This document shows positions 25,936-34,630 of a DNA stretch of 64,000 nucleotides, in pieces. Source of the DNA: an uncultured Clostridia bacterium (GTDB lineage: Bacteria > Bacillota > Clostridia > Oscillospirales > Ruminococcaceae). The notes below the pieces were generated by a model. The model was given only the letters and a program-made list of their open reading frames with translations. It searched no databases and was not told the origin of the DNA. The stretch is taken from the NCBI GenBank assembly GCA_947624555.1, contig CANQKW010000005.1, positions 26,767 through 90,766 of the forward strand, in the 5' to 3' direction. Both the position numbers and the translations under genes were made by a program. Within the stretch, counting starts at the first letter, position 1, and the number at the start of each line of letters is the position of its first letter.

Positions 25936-25970
25936 AAATCGGGGCGAGGTTTTCGCCCCGATTTCTGTTT
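25936..25970. terminator. Bidirectional terminator
   Basis: AAATCGGGGCGA (25936-25947) and TCGCCCCGATTT (25953-25964) form a 12-bp stem with a short loop. T-rich sequence follows on both sides, fitting its place between the convergent prepilin peptidase and minor pilin genes. Confidence 0.88.
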
Positions 25971-25975
25971 ATTTT

Positions 25976-26830
25976 TTAGGGAGCGGTTTCTTCTGCTGCC
26001 ATAGTCTTTCTGCCTACGTAGTAGATAAATGTCGTGCTGTGCGGATCTGCGCTTTCAAGCGAAACTATCGGATAGAACTTGTATCTTCCGTCCTGGTTGA
26101 TAGTTTTGTTCTTTATAGTACCGAACTCCGTATATCCGACGCCCATAAATTCAAGAGCATTCATATCCTGATTAGTATAAATGTTCGTAGAAATTTTCAT
26201 TGCGGGCACGGGTTTCTTTTCTTCGATATCGCTTGTATCGCTTGTTTCCGATTCAGATGACGCCGACATATCGGGAGCGGTGTCCGTTCCCTCAAGCTGT
26301 TCCACGGTAAATATTGGGAAAAGTCCGTCGTAGAAACAATTCTCAAAAACAGGTATAGGTTTGTTTTCAATGATGAGCGAATTTGGGTTTGTAAACGTTT
26401 CGTTCATTACCATATACTTGCTTTCAAATGTCTGTGGGTCGTTTTCCCACGAGAACGAAATGCACTTCAGCTCAAAAACCTTTTTGCCGTCTGAGTCGAC
26501 GCATTTGTCGATAAATTCCCTCATTGCCTTGAGATTTTCATTTTCGGCAATTGCACCGCCGTCGTATGCGTCACTTCTGTCGGCATTTGTGAAAATCTGC
26601 ACGAAATATGCACTTCTCATACTTCTGTTGATGTAATTGTCAATAGTTTCCGCAAGCAGATTTGCACGCACATTTGCCTCGTTTGACGCAGCCGACCTCA
26701 GAACAGGCGTTATAAACAACGTTACTCCGAGAACCAAAATTCCCAGCAATCCGCAGGAAATTACGACCTCAACGAGCGTAAAACCGCTGTTTTTCCGTCT
26801 GCGCTTAAGAAGTTGCTTAAGCTTTTTCAT
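25976..26830 (-). CDS. Minor prepilin-like protein
   Basis: 284 residues with leader MKKLKQLLKRRRKNSG/FTLVEVVISC and a helix ending near residue 40 (GLLGILVLGVTLFITPVLRS). The globular part contains a low-complexity acidic stretch (MSASSESETSDTSDIEEKK). Last gene of the pilC operon, so a minor pilin of the PilV/PilW or GspI/GspJ type is likely, perhaps part of the priming complex. The start is preceded by CGGAGGTGAACTGTA. Subtype cannot be fixed from the sequence alone. Confidence 0.87.
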   Translation of the reverse strand: MKKLKQLLKRRRKNSGFTLVEVVISCGLLGILVLGVTLFITPVLRSAASNEANVRANLLAETIDNYINRSMRSAYFVQIFTNADRSDAYDGGAIAENENLKAMREFIDKCVDSDGKKVFELKCISFSWENDPQTFESKYMVMNETFTNPNSLIIENKPIPVFENCFYDGLFPIFTVEQLEGTDTAPDMSASSESETSDTSDIEEKKPVPAMKISTNIYTNQDMNALEFMGVGYTEFGTIKNKTINQDGRYKFYPIVSLESADPHSTTFIYYVGRKTMAAEETAP

Positions 26831-26850
26831 TACAGTTCACCTCCGACGTC

Positions 26851-27933
26851 TTACTTATAAACTCTCTTGTACATATATGCGCCGTAGATGTAGTTACTGT
26901 ACTTATCCCCGTCCTGTTCGTACTTGCAGGTACCGTCGCTGTTGTAGGTTTCAAGGTACATTGGGAAGTTTGTGTATGAGCCGCCCGAACTGTTATGACC
27001 GAATGAATCAACCGTCAGATTGGGGTCGGTTTCAAATACAACATAGATCTTAAAGCTGTCGCCCACAAATCTCTTTGAACTGCCCTCGTTTTTATACGGG
27101 GAGCTTATTCTCAAAGTATTCGGTGCAGTTTTTGCTACATAATAGGGGCTGTACGAGTAGTCGCCCGACTCAATGTTTCTCTCCAGAACGACCGATTTGC
27201 AGTTTGTACCCCATTTAAGGGTAGAACCGTTTACATAACCTGCGTCGATAATAGTCGCCTCGGGGTATTCTTCTCTCGTGTAGACCCTGTGTGTATCGGG
27301 GTCCTCATACTCTCTGGTAGCCGTGAAAGGCTCTGAAGTGAAGAAATTAAGTCTGAACTGTGCATAAGGCTCTTCTGCCGAAGTCATTGAAGGATCTGCC
27401 AGCGCATACAGCTCAATAAGATAGCAAACGCCGGGTCCTGTATACTCTTCGCCTGCTTTCTGCACGGTCTTTATCTTGATTTCCTTGAACTTCGGAGAAC
27501 CTGTAATTCTTGCGTCAACGGCGCTCATCTGACCTTGCTCTCCGCCTTTTCCCGAGTCGCTCGGCTGAGTAAGCTGATCTGCGCTGTCTTCCTGAGAGTT
27601 TTTGGAAACAAAGTATGTAAGACCGTCGCCTATGCCCTCTTCATCGCCGTTTGCGGCTTTCATATCGTAGGCAATCTTCTTGGGAGTGGAAGTGTCCTTA
27701 AAATTCAGCACGACCTCTCCGTCCTGGGTTGTAAACTTCTGTTTTCCGTCTGCGGCAAGCTTTTCCTCCTGTGCCGCAAGCGTTTCCATAAACTTTGCAT
27801 TTTCGGATTTTTCTGATGATACAAGTACAAGTATCTGCATTATCATAGATGCCATTATTGCGAAAATCGCAAATGCAACTACTATTTCCACCAATGTGAA
27901 GCCGCTTTTCTTTGAAAGTATTTTCTTGATCAT
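26851..27933 (-). CDS. Minor prepilin-like protein
   Basis: 360 residues with leader MIKKILSKKSG/FTLVEIVVAF and a helix AIFAIMASMIMQILVLVSSE. The mature domain is large for a pilin, acidic, and ends in a Tyr-rich segment (YSNYIYGAYMYKRVYK). Position after the PilX-like gene and before another minor prepilin fits a PilV/GspI-like role. TTGGAGGCGC precedes the ATG. No known adhesin domain was recognised. Confidence 0.87.
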   Translation of the reverse strand: MIKKILSKKSGFTLVEIVVAFAIFAIMASMIMQILVLVSSEKSENAKFMETLAAQEEKLAADGKQKFTTQDGEVVLNFKDTSTPKKIAYDMKAANGDEEGIGDGLTYFVSKNSQEDSADQLTQPSDSGKGGEQGQMSAVDARITGSPKFKEIKIKTVQKAGEEYTGPGVCYLIELYALADPSMTSAEEPYAQFRLNFFTSEPFTATREYEDPDTHRVYTREEYPEATIIDAGYVNGSTLKWGTNCKSVVLERNIESGDYSYSPYYVAKTAPNTLRISSPYKNEGSSKRFVGDSFKIYVVFETDPNLTVDSFGHNSSGGSYTNFPMYLETYNSDGTCKYEQDGDKYSNYIYGAYMYKRVYK

Positions 27934-27949
27934 TTTTAAGCGCCTCCAA

Positions 27950-30322
27950 TCAATATGCAGCCTTGAGCTTTACTCTGTATCTCTTTTCGGACAAGGGTGA
28001 AAGCGTTGAGCTGAGGCTTTCCTCGTCAAGAACGCCCTGCGGAGGATATACGCTGGGCCAGCAGGCAATAAAGCTGTTCTTTGAGAGGAATTTATAATCG
28101 GATACGACCATTCCGCCCATATGGAGGATAAAGTCACCAAGGTCGCTGCCGTTTGCCTTGTAAGACATATACGGAGCGTAGATAAATCCTGCGAAACAGT
28201 TGTATGCAACAGGTCCAACGTCGTCTATCGTTCTGCCGAATCTGAACTCTGCGCTTTCGGAGCAGGAAACAAGGAAGATATTGCAGTTAGGAACGATTAT
28301 TTCGCCGGAGCTGTCCTTATTTACGGGGCGTGACGCCGAGTCTATCGCCCTCAGAGCGTCAATGCACTTCTGCTTTTCAACTCTGTCCTTGCATACTCCC
28401 ACGGGATTTATAACGGGATTTTCGGGGTCTGTGCTTGTGAAATATTCAGGCTCGCACGAAGGACAAATCGTGTACTCCTCGTGCAGGCTGCATGATACGA
28501 TATAGGCAGGTCCGCCGCAGGACTCGCAGGGTTCGGGGGATCTTCCCTCTTCCGTGTAAACGCAGCCGTCGCCCTCCGTGCAGGAGGAATGTACATACGG
28601 GCTGAGCGTTGCACCGAGGAATGCGCCCTGATTCGTGGTATAATATTTTCTGCCGTCCTGTGTCTGCAAGCCGCTGCCGTTTGTAAGCATATACCAGTTA
28701 TAGTGTGCGACACGGACATTGTCTGCGTCCTGATATACAACGCCTTCGGGGACGTCTATTACAAGAGAGCCGTTGCCCTTTACAAGCAGCTGCATTGGTC
28801 CGCAGAGATTTCCGAATGCGTCCTTAGGCTGCCAGGTAAAATACGAAGTGCCTTTAGGACTTACGGTATTATTCTGAAGACGTATTACATATGTATTGTC
28901 GGGGCTGTCGCCGGTATCAATGATAAGCGTCGGTATTTTATCGGGGGTGTTGTTTCCGCCGCCGTCTATTCTGATATTCTTGATAATGCAGCCGATGCCG
29001 TCAACGCCGTATTTCAGCTCGACAGGCTCATACATCGACTGATTGTTTATGCTGTGGAAAACGATTTCTCTCTCTTCGCCGCCGATAAGCGTACCGCTAT
29101 CAGTAACCTTACCGATTGAAGAGGCAAGCTTGGTTTCATCGAGTTTCCAAAGCTTATACTGGATATTCGGGGTTTTGGAGTCAAGCATCTTCATAGCCTC
29201 GCTGAAAGTGAGTCTCATCTGCCTGCTGCCCGAACCGTGCCGATTATCCTTATCGGACTCCCAGTCCAAGCCTTCTTCCCACTCGCCGTTGCCTGCTCTG
29301 TTATAATTTGAGAGGCTGTATCCGTCTCTGAATTTGAACGACCTGCAGTAAACTACTCCCGGAATAGCGCCGTTGCCTGTCGTATTTACAATAACATCGC
29401 CCGCAACATAGAACTTCAGCCTGTTGGAATTGAGGTTCTGTGCGCCGTTTTCGAGGTACAAATCTCCTCCGACATACACTTCAAGCACATCGTCGTTCGA
29501 TGCGGAATTGAAAGCTCTTGCAAGATGCATATCGCCGCCGACAAGTATATAGCTGTCGCCTTTGATGTCTATTCCGTCGCCCATTCCGATATTATAGTTG
29601 CCTCTTACTGCGTGGATTATCGGACCTGCCGCATAATTCTTGATATTTACGTAATCGAGGAGTGAAAGCGAGTTTTCGCAGTAGATGTTGGAATAGAAAT
29701 GTATTTCTGTTCCGCTGAACGCACCGATTACCGTATCCTCGTTGCTTACATAAACGTCCGAATAGAACGAACCTTTGCTGAGGAACGAGTCGTTAGGCAC
29801 ATAACCTGTTGATGCGAAAATTTTGCCCTTCTGGTTGGGCGTGCCGCCTTCCTGAATTACGTTTACTACCTGGTGGAATATTTCCTTTACGTCATTTACG
29901 GACGTAGTAACAGCTATATCAATAGTAAAATACGTTTCACCGTCAAAAGTTTCGTCCGCAAGTCTGGTCAATGTTACATCATATGCGCCCAGATAATGGT
30001 CATCATCGCTGTCAGCGTTCGGATTAAGCGCCTTATAGCCGTTTCCGTCTGTCGTAAGAATAGTACCGCCTACGGGCACGCTGTCAATTGAAACGCCCGA
30101 ACCTATCAGAATATCGCTGAGATTTCCGACTGTCATTTCGGCGATAGAAACGGACGACTGATAAGACTGCTGCTGGTTAAATACCGCAAATCCCGCAGAC
30201 CTCGATGATACAACAGCAAAATACATTGCCATACAAGTTATCATAAGCGCCGTCATTGTACTTATTACCATAAACAACGCACTTCCGCGGTTGCTTAGGT
30301 ACTTTCTCAATGAATGTACCAT
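27950..30322 (-). CDS. Very large PilX-like minor pilin or pilus-associated protein
   Basis: 790 residues. The N-terminus MVHSLRKYLSNRGSALFMVI with helix STMTALMITCMAMYFAVVSS resembles PilX/GspK-type minor pilins (Gly-Ser-Ala in place of Gly-Phe-Thr, no Glu5). Residues 160-340 look like a beta-solenoid (YSDVYVSNEDTVIGAFSG, GDSYILVGGDMHLARAF, VYVGGDLYLENGAQ, FYVAGDVIVNTTGN), similar in rhythm to bactofilin-like or hemagglutinin repeats. A cysteine-rich patch follows near residues 580-640 with CESC and CPSC pairs, suggesting metal binding or disulfides. Such a size is far above normal minor pilins (150-350 residues). It could form a tip adhesin. AAAGGAGGACAAG precedes the ATG. Confidence 0.8.
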   Translation of the reverse strand: MVHSLRKYLSNRGSALFMVISTMTALMITCMAMYFAVVSSRSAGFAVFNQQQSYQSSVSIAEMTVGNLSDILIGSGVSIDSVPVGGTILTTDGNGYKALNPNADSDDDHYLGAYDVTLTRLADETFDGETYFTIDIAVTTSVNDVKEIFHQVVNVIQEGGTPNQKGKIFASTGYVPNDSFLSKGSFYSDVYVSNEDTVIGAFSGTEIHFYSNIYCENSLSLLDYVNIKNYAAGPIIHAVRGNYNIGMGDGIDIKGDSYILVGGDMHLARAFNSASNDDVLEVYVGGDLYLENGAQNLNSNRLKFYVAGDVIVNTTGNGAIPGVVYCRSFKFRDGYSLSNYNRAGNGEWEEGLDWESDKDNRHGSGSRQMRLTFSEAMKMLDSKTPNIQYKLWKLDETKLASSIGKVTDSGTLIGGEEREIVFHSINNQSMYEPVELKYGVDGIGCIIKNIRIDGGGNNTPDKIPTLIIDTGDSPDNTYVIRLQNNTVSPKGTSYFTWQPKDAFGNLCGPMQLLVKGNGSLVIDVPEGVVYQDADNVRVAHYNWYMLTNGSGLQTQDGRKYYTTNQGAFLGATLSPYVHSSCTEGDGCVYTEEGRSPEPCESCGGPAYIVSCSLHEEYTICPSCEPEYFTSTDPENPVINPVGVCKDRVEKQKCIDALRAIDSASRPVNKDSSGEIIVPNCNIFLVSCSESAEFRFGRTIDDVGPVAYNCFAGFIYAPYMSYKANGSDLGDFILHMGGMVVSDYKFLSKNSFIACWPSVYPPQGVLDEESLSSTLSPLSEKRYRVKLKAAY

Positions 30323-30361
30323 CTTGTCCTCCTTTTCTCAATAGTTGTTTCTGATGTCAGA

Positions 30362-31294
30362 TTATGCATTTATACCGTCCTGAGCATCAAGCTGGGACTT
30401 GGGGTCCTGCATACGTTCTATACTGTAGAACGTGATAGAGGTGCTAACCGTGTAAACGTAGTCGGTTACATCGACCTTCTCATCGTTGACATTTTCCTGA
30501 CCCTCGCCGGTTGTTTCTTCTGAAGATGACTGGCTGCTGTCGCCTGAGCTTTTGCCTGTTTCTTCCTCTAACGCCCTGCGACCTGCCTCTTCGGCATCTT
30601 CATTGATCTCTGAAACCAGATCGTCGTACTTCTTTTCTACTTCGGGGAATGAAAAGCTCATTCCGTTGAGGATTATTGCTTTTCTTGTGCTGTTGCCGTT
30701 TTCGTTTATTATGTAGTTATTGACCTCGTCGGCAAATTTAAGAAGTTCCGAACGGTCAATTGCGGAAACGTCAAATGTGACTGTGCTTGCGCCGATAGTC
30801 TGAGCTGCACCCAGCTGCGCCTCAAGCTCTCTTATTCTTGCCTCGTGCTTTGCCTCCTCCTCACTCGGCTCTGCACCCTGAGTTGCATAGGTTTTAAGGT
30901 CGTATACAACATCTTCGGGAGCATAGAAATACGGAGAAAGCGTGCCTGTGGTGGGGTCTTCGACCGTGAGATCTTCAACGATGATATTTGCCTCGCACTG
31001 AGCAAGGAATGCTCTCATAGCCTCGTCAGCCTCATAGGAGGTAAGTTCGGGGAAGAACATATCCGCCATATGCTCGCCGTCGCTGTAAGCCTCTTCGATC
31101 TGAGTCCTCAAGCCTTTTTTTCTGGCTTGTTTTTCCGTAACAGTCTGATATTCAGCCTGTTTATTGTCGAGATTTTTCTGTGTAGCGGAAAGTCCGTCTA
31201 TCGCAGGCATAATGAATACAAATATACCTACACCCAAAATAACCAGCAGCAATACTACTATCGTTGCGATGCGTTCCTGTTTACTAAGTTTCAT
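30362..31294 (-). CDS. PilO-like pilus alignment protein
   Basis: 310 residues: a short cytosolic start, one membrane helix (IATIVVLLLVILGVGIFVFI), a coiled coil (LSATQKNLDNKQAEYQTVTE), and an outer domain, the plan of PilO, which in Gram-negatives joins PilN in linking the motor to the pilus channel. A Ser/Glu-rich low-complexity segment (KSSGDSSQSSSEETTGEG) lies near the C-terminus. Its ATG overlaps the TAA of the pilMN gene in TAATG, so translation is coupled, supporting the PilM-N-O assignment. Confidence 0.78.
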   Translation of the reverse strand: MKLSKQERIATIVVLLLVILGVGIFVFIMPAIDGLSATQKNLDNKQAEYQTVTEKQARKKGLRTQIEEAYSDGEHMADMFFPELTSYEADEAMRAFLAQCEANIIVEDLTVEDPTTGTLSPYFYAPEDVVYDLKTYATQGAEPSEEEAKHEARIRELEAQLGAAQTIGASTVTFDVSAIDRSELLKFADEVNNYIINENGNSTRKAIILNGMSFSFPEVEKKYDDLVSEINEDAEEAGRRALEEETGKSSGDSSQSSSEETTGEGQENVNDEKVDVTDYVYTVSTSITFYSIERMQDPKSQLDAQDGINA

Positions 31295-32922
31295 TACTGA
31301 TTAACCTCCTCTTGAGCGTTTTCCTGAGTTTCGGGGAGTTTCGCATTTTCCTCGTCATTTCCCATTTGGAGGGACATCTCTATTTCAAATGAGAATACTG
31401 TGTCGAATTTCGTTGCACCTGCACTCTGGAGGTATGCATAAGTATTGTACGTGGTGATATTTTCCTTTTTAAAGCCGCTGTACGAAATTGCCTGGAAATA
31501 AGGCTCGTTGTACTTGTTGAGGACGTTTTCTGCAAGGTATCTTACATACTTTGAAGGAACAGCAGACGGGTCGCCGTTTGAAAGACCCTTGAAACTTAGT
31601 CTTACGCTATATCCCGATACGTCAAATTCGACAAGTTCAAGCTCTTCGTTTTCCGTGAGGATTGATTTGATAGGCGACAAAGCTCTGTTATAGACATCGC
31701 TTGTTACCTTAGGCTGATAGTTGAACAGATGTATCGAACGGCTTACCGTGTTATTGTAGCTTTCAAATCCCGAAAGCATAGCGTCGCGGGCGTCGACGAT
31801 TTCAAGATCTCTTTGTACTTCGGGGGCGTCAATCTGAGCCTGTATCCTCTGTATCTCATCGGTCTTGCCGTTTTTGATCATATTGATAACAAAGCAAGCG
31901 CCTGCAACTAGAACCACGCCGCCTACCACAACTCCCGCAAGAGCCAGCAGGAACGAATTTCCTCCCGAAGAACCCTTTGCGGAGGTCGCTTCAAGCAGGT
32001 TGATATGTTCAAGCTCTTTGTTTCTGCGGTAGAGAGCGCCGATTGCATTTGCGAATTTCGCAAAATCGAACTGTGCTGTCGTTGAAACCGAAGAGGGGAG
32101 CGAAAGCATATTTGTAGGAACGTTGAACGAAGAAATGGCGTTTGTAATTTCGATAAAGCTGTCGATTTCTCCGTAGAACAGTATTTCCTGGAGCGGCTTA
32201 GCGCCTTTACGGCTCCTGATGAACTGCATCATTCTGAACAGGTTGTCGTAAACCGCACGGGTAACGTAATCGGGAGCATTCTCATAATCGTTGGGGTCGA
32301 TATTGAAGAAACGCGAGAATACGATTTGATTATCCTCGTACAGGTTCATATTGAGGAAGTTTTTGTCTATCTGGATAAGGAGCATCGGCATTCTTTCCGA
32401 CATCTTCGGAGTATTTATGATAAGACGTGTCACGGAGTTGTTGGAAATATACACGCCCTTCAGCTGAAGTCCGATGTGAGAAAACAGCCTTACATAGCCG
32501 TCGACAAGACGCTGAGGACAAGCCGACGCAATGACTTTGAGCATTTTGTTCTTTTCTTCGTCCTCGGTTTCGCCTGCTATAGTAAAGGATATGTTATAGT
32601 CGTTTGTAATGTTCATATTCGACTGTATCATCGCCTCGATAATAGCAGGGTTTTTCATATTCTTCGGCTTTGCTACAAGCATTTCCTTGTAAACTATTGC
32701 GCTGGAGGTAATGGAAACGACCGCCTCCTTTTCCTTGATATCCTTCTGCTTGATAATATCATTGAGTTCTGCTGCTACCATAGGAACGTCCGTTATGTAA
32801 CCGTTTGAAACCATTCCCATTGACAGCTCTCGCATATCAGCGTCCTGCACTCTTATTTTATTTCCGCTGTGTACGCCTCTGACAAGCTTTATCTGCCTAT
32901 CTGTAATATCTATTGAAAGCAT
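31294..32922 (-). CDS. PilM-PilN fusion protein
   Basis: 542 residues. Residues 1-310 are an actin-like PilM domain (MLSIDITDRQIKLVRG, VVSITSSAIVYKEM, MLLIQIDKNFLNMNLYEDN, ILFYGEIDS), followed by a membrane helix (FLLALAGVVVGGVVLVAGAC) and a PilN-like outer part with coiled coil and a beta domain (LVEFDVSGYSVRLSFKGL). In most bacteria PilM and PilN are separate and bind through the PilN N-terminal peptide; here they are one chain, which fixes the contact. The first part of the pilN peptide is replaced by the linker near HINLLEATSAKGSSGG, whose INLLE resembles the PilN INLLP motif. Confidence 0.85.
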   Translation of the reverse strand: MLSIDITDRQIKLVRGVHSGNKIRVQDADMRELSMGMVSNGYITDVPMVAAELNDIIKQKDIKEKEAVVSITSSAIVYKEMLVAKPKNMKNPAIIEAMIQSNMNITNDYNISFTIAGETEDEEKNKMLKVIASACPQRLVDGYVRLFSHIGLQLKGVYISNNSVTRLIINTPKMSERMPMLLIQIDKNFLNMNLYEDNQIVFSRFFNIDPNDYENAPDYVTRAVYDNLFRMMQFIRSRKGAKPLQEILFYGEIDSFIEITNAISSFNVPTNMLSLPSSVSTTAQFDFAKFANAIGALYRRNKELEHINLLEATSAKGSSGGNSFLLALAGVVVGGVVLVAGACFVINMIKNGKTDEIQRIQAQIDAPEVQRDLEIVDARDAMLSGFESYNNTVSRSIHLFNYQPKVTSDVYNRALSPIKSILTENEELELVEFDVSGYSVRLSFKGLSNGDPSAVPSKYVRYLAENVLNKYNEPYFQAISYSGFKKENITTYNTYAYLQSAGATKFDTVFSFEIEMSLQMGNDEENAKLPETQENAQEEVNQ

Positions 32923-32968
32923 ATATTCACCTCATATTTTATTTTATTTACGGTACTTCTGCTTTTTA

Positions 32969-34159
32969 TCAGGCGATGTTCGTAATTCCGCCGTAGAGCA
33001 TCGGGAACATACCTGCGAGGAACAAACCGATTGCAATACCCATGAGCACGATCATCATAGGTTCCATAAGTCCGACGAGTTTTGTTACCGCAGCGTCTGC
33101 CTCTTCATCGTAATAGTCCGCACTCTTTGAAAGAATGGTATCCAATGTACCCGACTCTTCGCCGACGAAGATAATCGACGTAAACATTCCTTCAAAAATG
33201 CCGGTTTTTTCTATTGCCTTCGACATACTTTCACCGAGCTTGATGTCGCTTATAACGTCTTTGAACCTCTCGTGAACGTACATATTATTGACTGCCGCTA
33301 TGGATTTTTCAATACACTCGACCATCTGCAAGCCTGCGCCGTAAAGATTGGACATATTTCTTGCAAACGTTCCCGTGTACATCGTTGCAACCAGCTTTCC
33401 GACCTTCGGGATTTTCAAAAGCAGTTCGTCCATCTTCAGTCGCGTAGCCGGGGTTCTTCTCATAATGAAAATCGTTACAACAACGCCGACTATTACGAGT
33501 ATGTATACGTACCAGTGATTGATAAGCGAATCAGAGAACGCCAGCAGCGCTTTTGAAAGCGGCGACATATCTTCCTCGGACATCATTCCGGCAAACGTCG
33601 GCAAAACCGCTACGAACAGCAATATGATAACAGCAAGCAGCAATACAAGCAAAATAATAGGATAAACCATTGCGCTCTTTGCTTTGTTTTTTGTCTTGTT
33701 TGCGTTTGCGTAGTGATCGGACAGTCTGTTCAGCATCTGGTCAAGCGTACCTGATGCCTCACCTGCCGCAACAAGGCTGACAAACATTTCAGGGAAAACG
33801 CCCGGCTTTGACTTGAGTACATCCGAAAAGGATTTACCTTTCTGCACCTCTTCGTAAATATCCAAGAGAACAGCCTTTGCTTTTTTGTTCTCCTGCTGAT
33901 CCTGCAGAATGAACAGCGCTCTTACAAGTGAAAGACCTGCCGACGTCATCGAACCGAGCTGACGGCTGATGAACGAAACTTCCTTCGTCTTGAACTTGTA
34001 CTTCACGTCGACAGCGCCCGAACCAAGGTCACGATAGCTTGTTACGTAAAGATTTTTCTCTCTCAGCTTTTGCTGAAGATCTCTGAAATCTTCCGCCATC
34101 TCGCTGCCTCGTGTCGTTTTGCCGTTGACATCGGTGGCAACATAAGAGAATTTATTCAC
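32969..34159 (-). CDS. pilC: Type IV pilus platform protein PilC
   Basis: 396 residues, normal for the GspF/PilC inner-membrane platform. Two homologous GspF domains are seen, each with the family pattern: FISRQLGSMTSAGLSLVRAL with SLVAAGEASGTLDQMLNRLS, and FARNMSNLYGAGLQMVECIE with IIFVGEESGTLDTILSKSAD. Three membrane helices (for example MVYPIILLVLLLAVIILLFV) separate them. The start is a GTG 8 bases after CGGAGG. First gene of the pilus assembly operon. Confidence 0.95.
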   Translation of the reverse strand: MNKFSYVATDVNGKTTRGSEMAEDFRDLQQKLREKNLYVTSYRDLGSGAVDVKYKFKTKEVSFISRQLGSMTSAGLSLVRALFILQDQQENKKAKAVLLDIYEEVQKGKSFSDVLKSKPGVFPEMFVSLVAAGEASGTLDQMLNRLSDHYANANKTKNKAKSAMVYPIILLVLLLAVIILLFVAVLPTFAGMMSEEDMSPLSKALLAFSDSLINHWYVYILVIVGVVVTIFIMRRTPATRLKMDELLLKIPKVGKLVATMYTGTFARNMSNLYGAGLQMVECIEKSIAAVNNMYVHERFKDVISDIKLGESMSKAIEKTGIFEGMFTSIIFVGEESGTLDTILSKSADYYDEEADAAVTKLVGLMEPMMIVLMGIAIGLFLAGMFPMLYGGITNIA

Positions 34160-34329
34160 CTGAAAACCTCCGTTTCCATAAATTATTTTAGCGACAGCCT
34201 TGATGTAGATTAAATGTTAAGGATTCGCTCCCCGAAAACCGTTTTATACCGCCTGTTGAATTTCTTCTGCGATATACCGTCAGTTTCCGAAAAAGGGCGC
34301 ACTAAACCTTAAGCCGCCTACTTTAAATC

Positions 34330-34358
34330 ATTATATCACAAATCGTTCTTTTTTTCAA
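34330..34358 (-). promoter_or_regulatory. Sigma-A promoter of pilus assembly operon
   Basis: Minus-strand TTGAAA (34353-34358), 17-base spacer, TATAAT (34330-34335). The leader is about 165 bases to the pilC GTG; apart from a GC-rich stretch near 34290-34320 nothing was recognised in it. Sequence around both boxes is nearly the same as in the pilD promoter. Confidence 0.82.
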
Positions 34359-34496
34359 GCACCGCCAACGGCTTATTTTCAGAAAATGCGTGTAGAAATT
34401 CAACACTTACATATGTGCATTTTTAACAAAAACTTGATACTTTGTTGATATTTCAATAGATTTTTCTTCATTACGGAGATTTTTCGCCACTTTCTC
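34359..34496. other. Divergent intergenic stretch, pilC / glgP
   Basis: AT-rich spacer between two divergent promoters. No reading frame, hairpin or repeat was recognised in it. Confidence 0.5.
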
Positions 34497-34525
34497 TTGA
34501 TTTTGCCGACATAATGTGGTAAAAT
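34497..34525 (+). promoter_or_regulatory. Sigma-A promoter of glgP
   Basis: TTGATT (34497-34502), 17-base spacer, TAAAAT (34520-34525). The leader to the ATG at 34631 is about 100 bases. Confidence 0.8.
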
Positions 34526-34630
34526 TAAAAGGTAGGCGTTTCAAAAAGCCTGCTTTATATAGAAGATTTTATTGTGCTTTGTATACGGCACAGGCATTTG
34601 GTTCAAGGATAAGATCAAGGAGATTAAATT

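Noticed and set aside
25976..34159. Type II secretion system instead of type IV pili
   Set aside because: The PilM-N-O order, presence of PilT with its AIRAMIREGK motif and short major pilins favour a type IV pilus; no secretin is expected in a Gram-positive.
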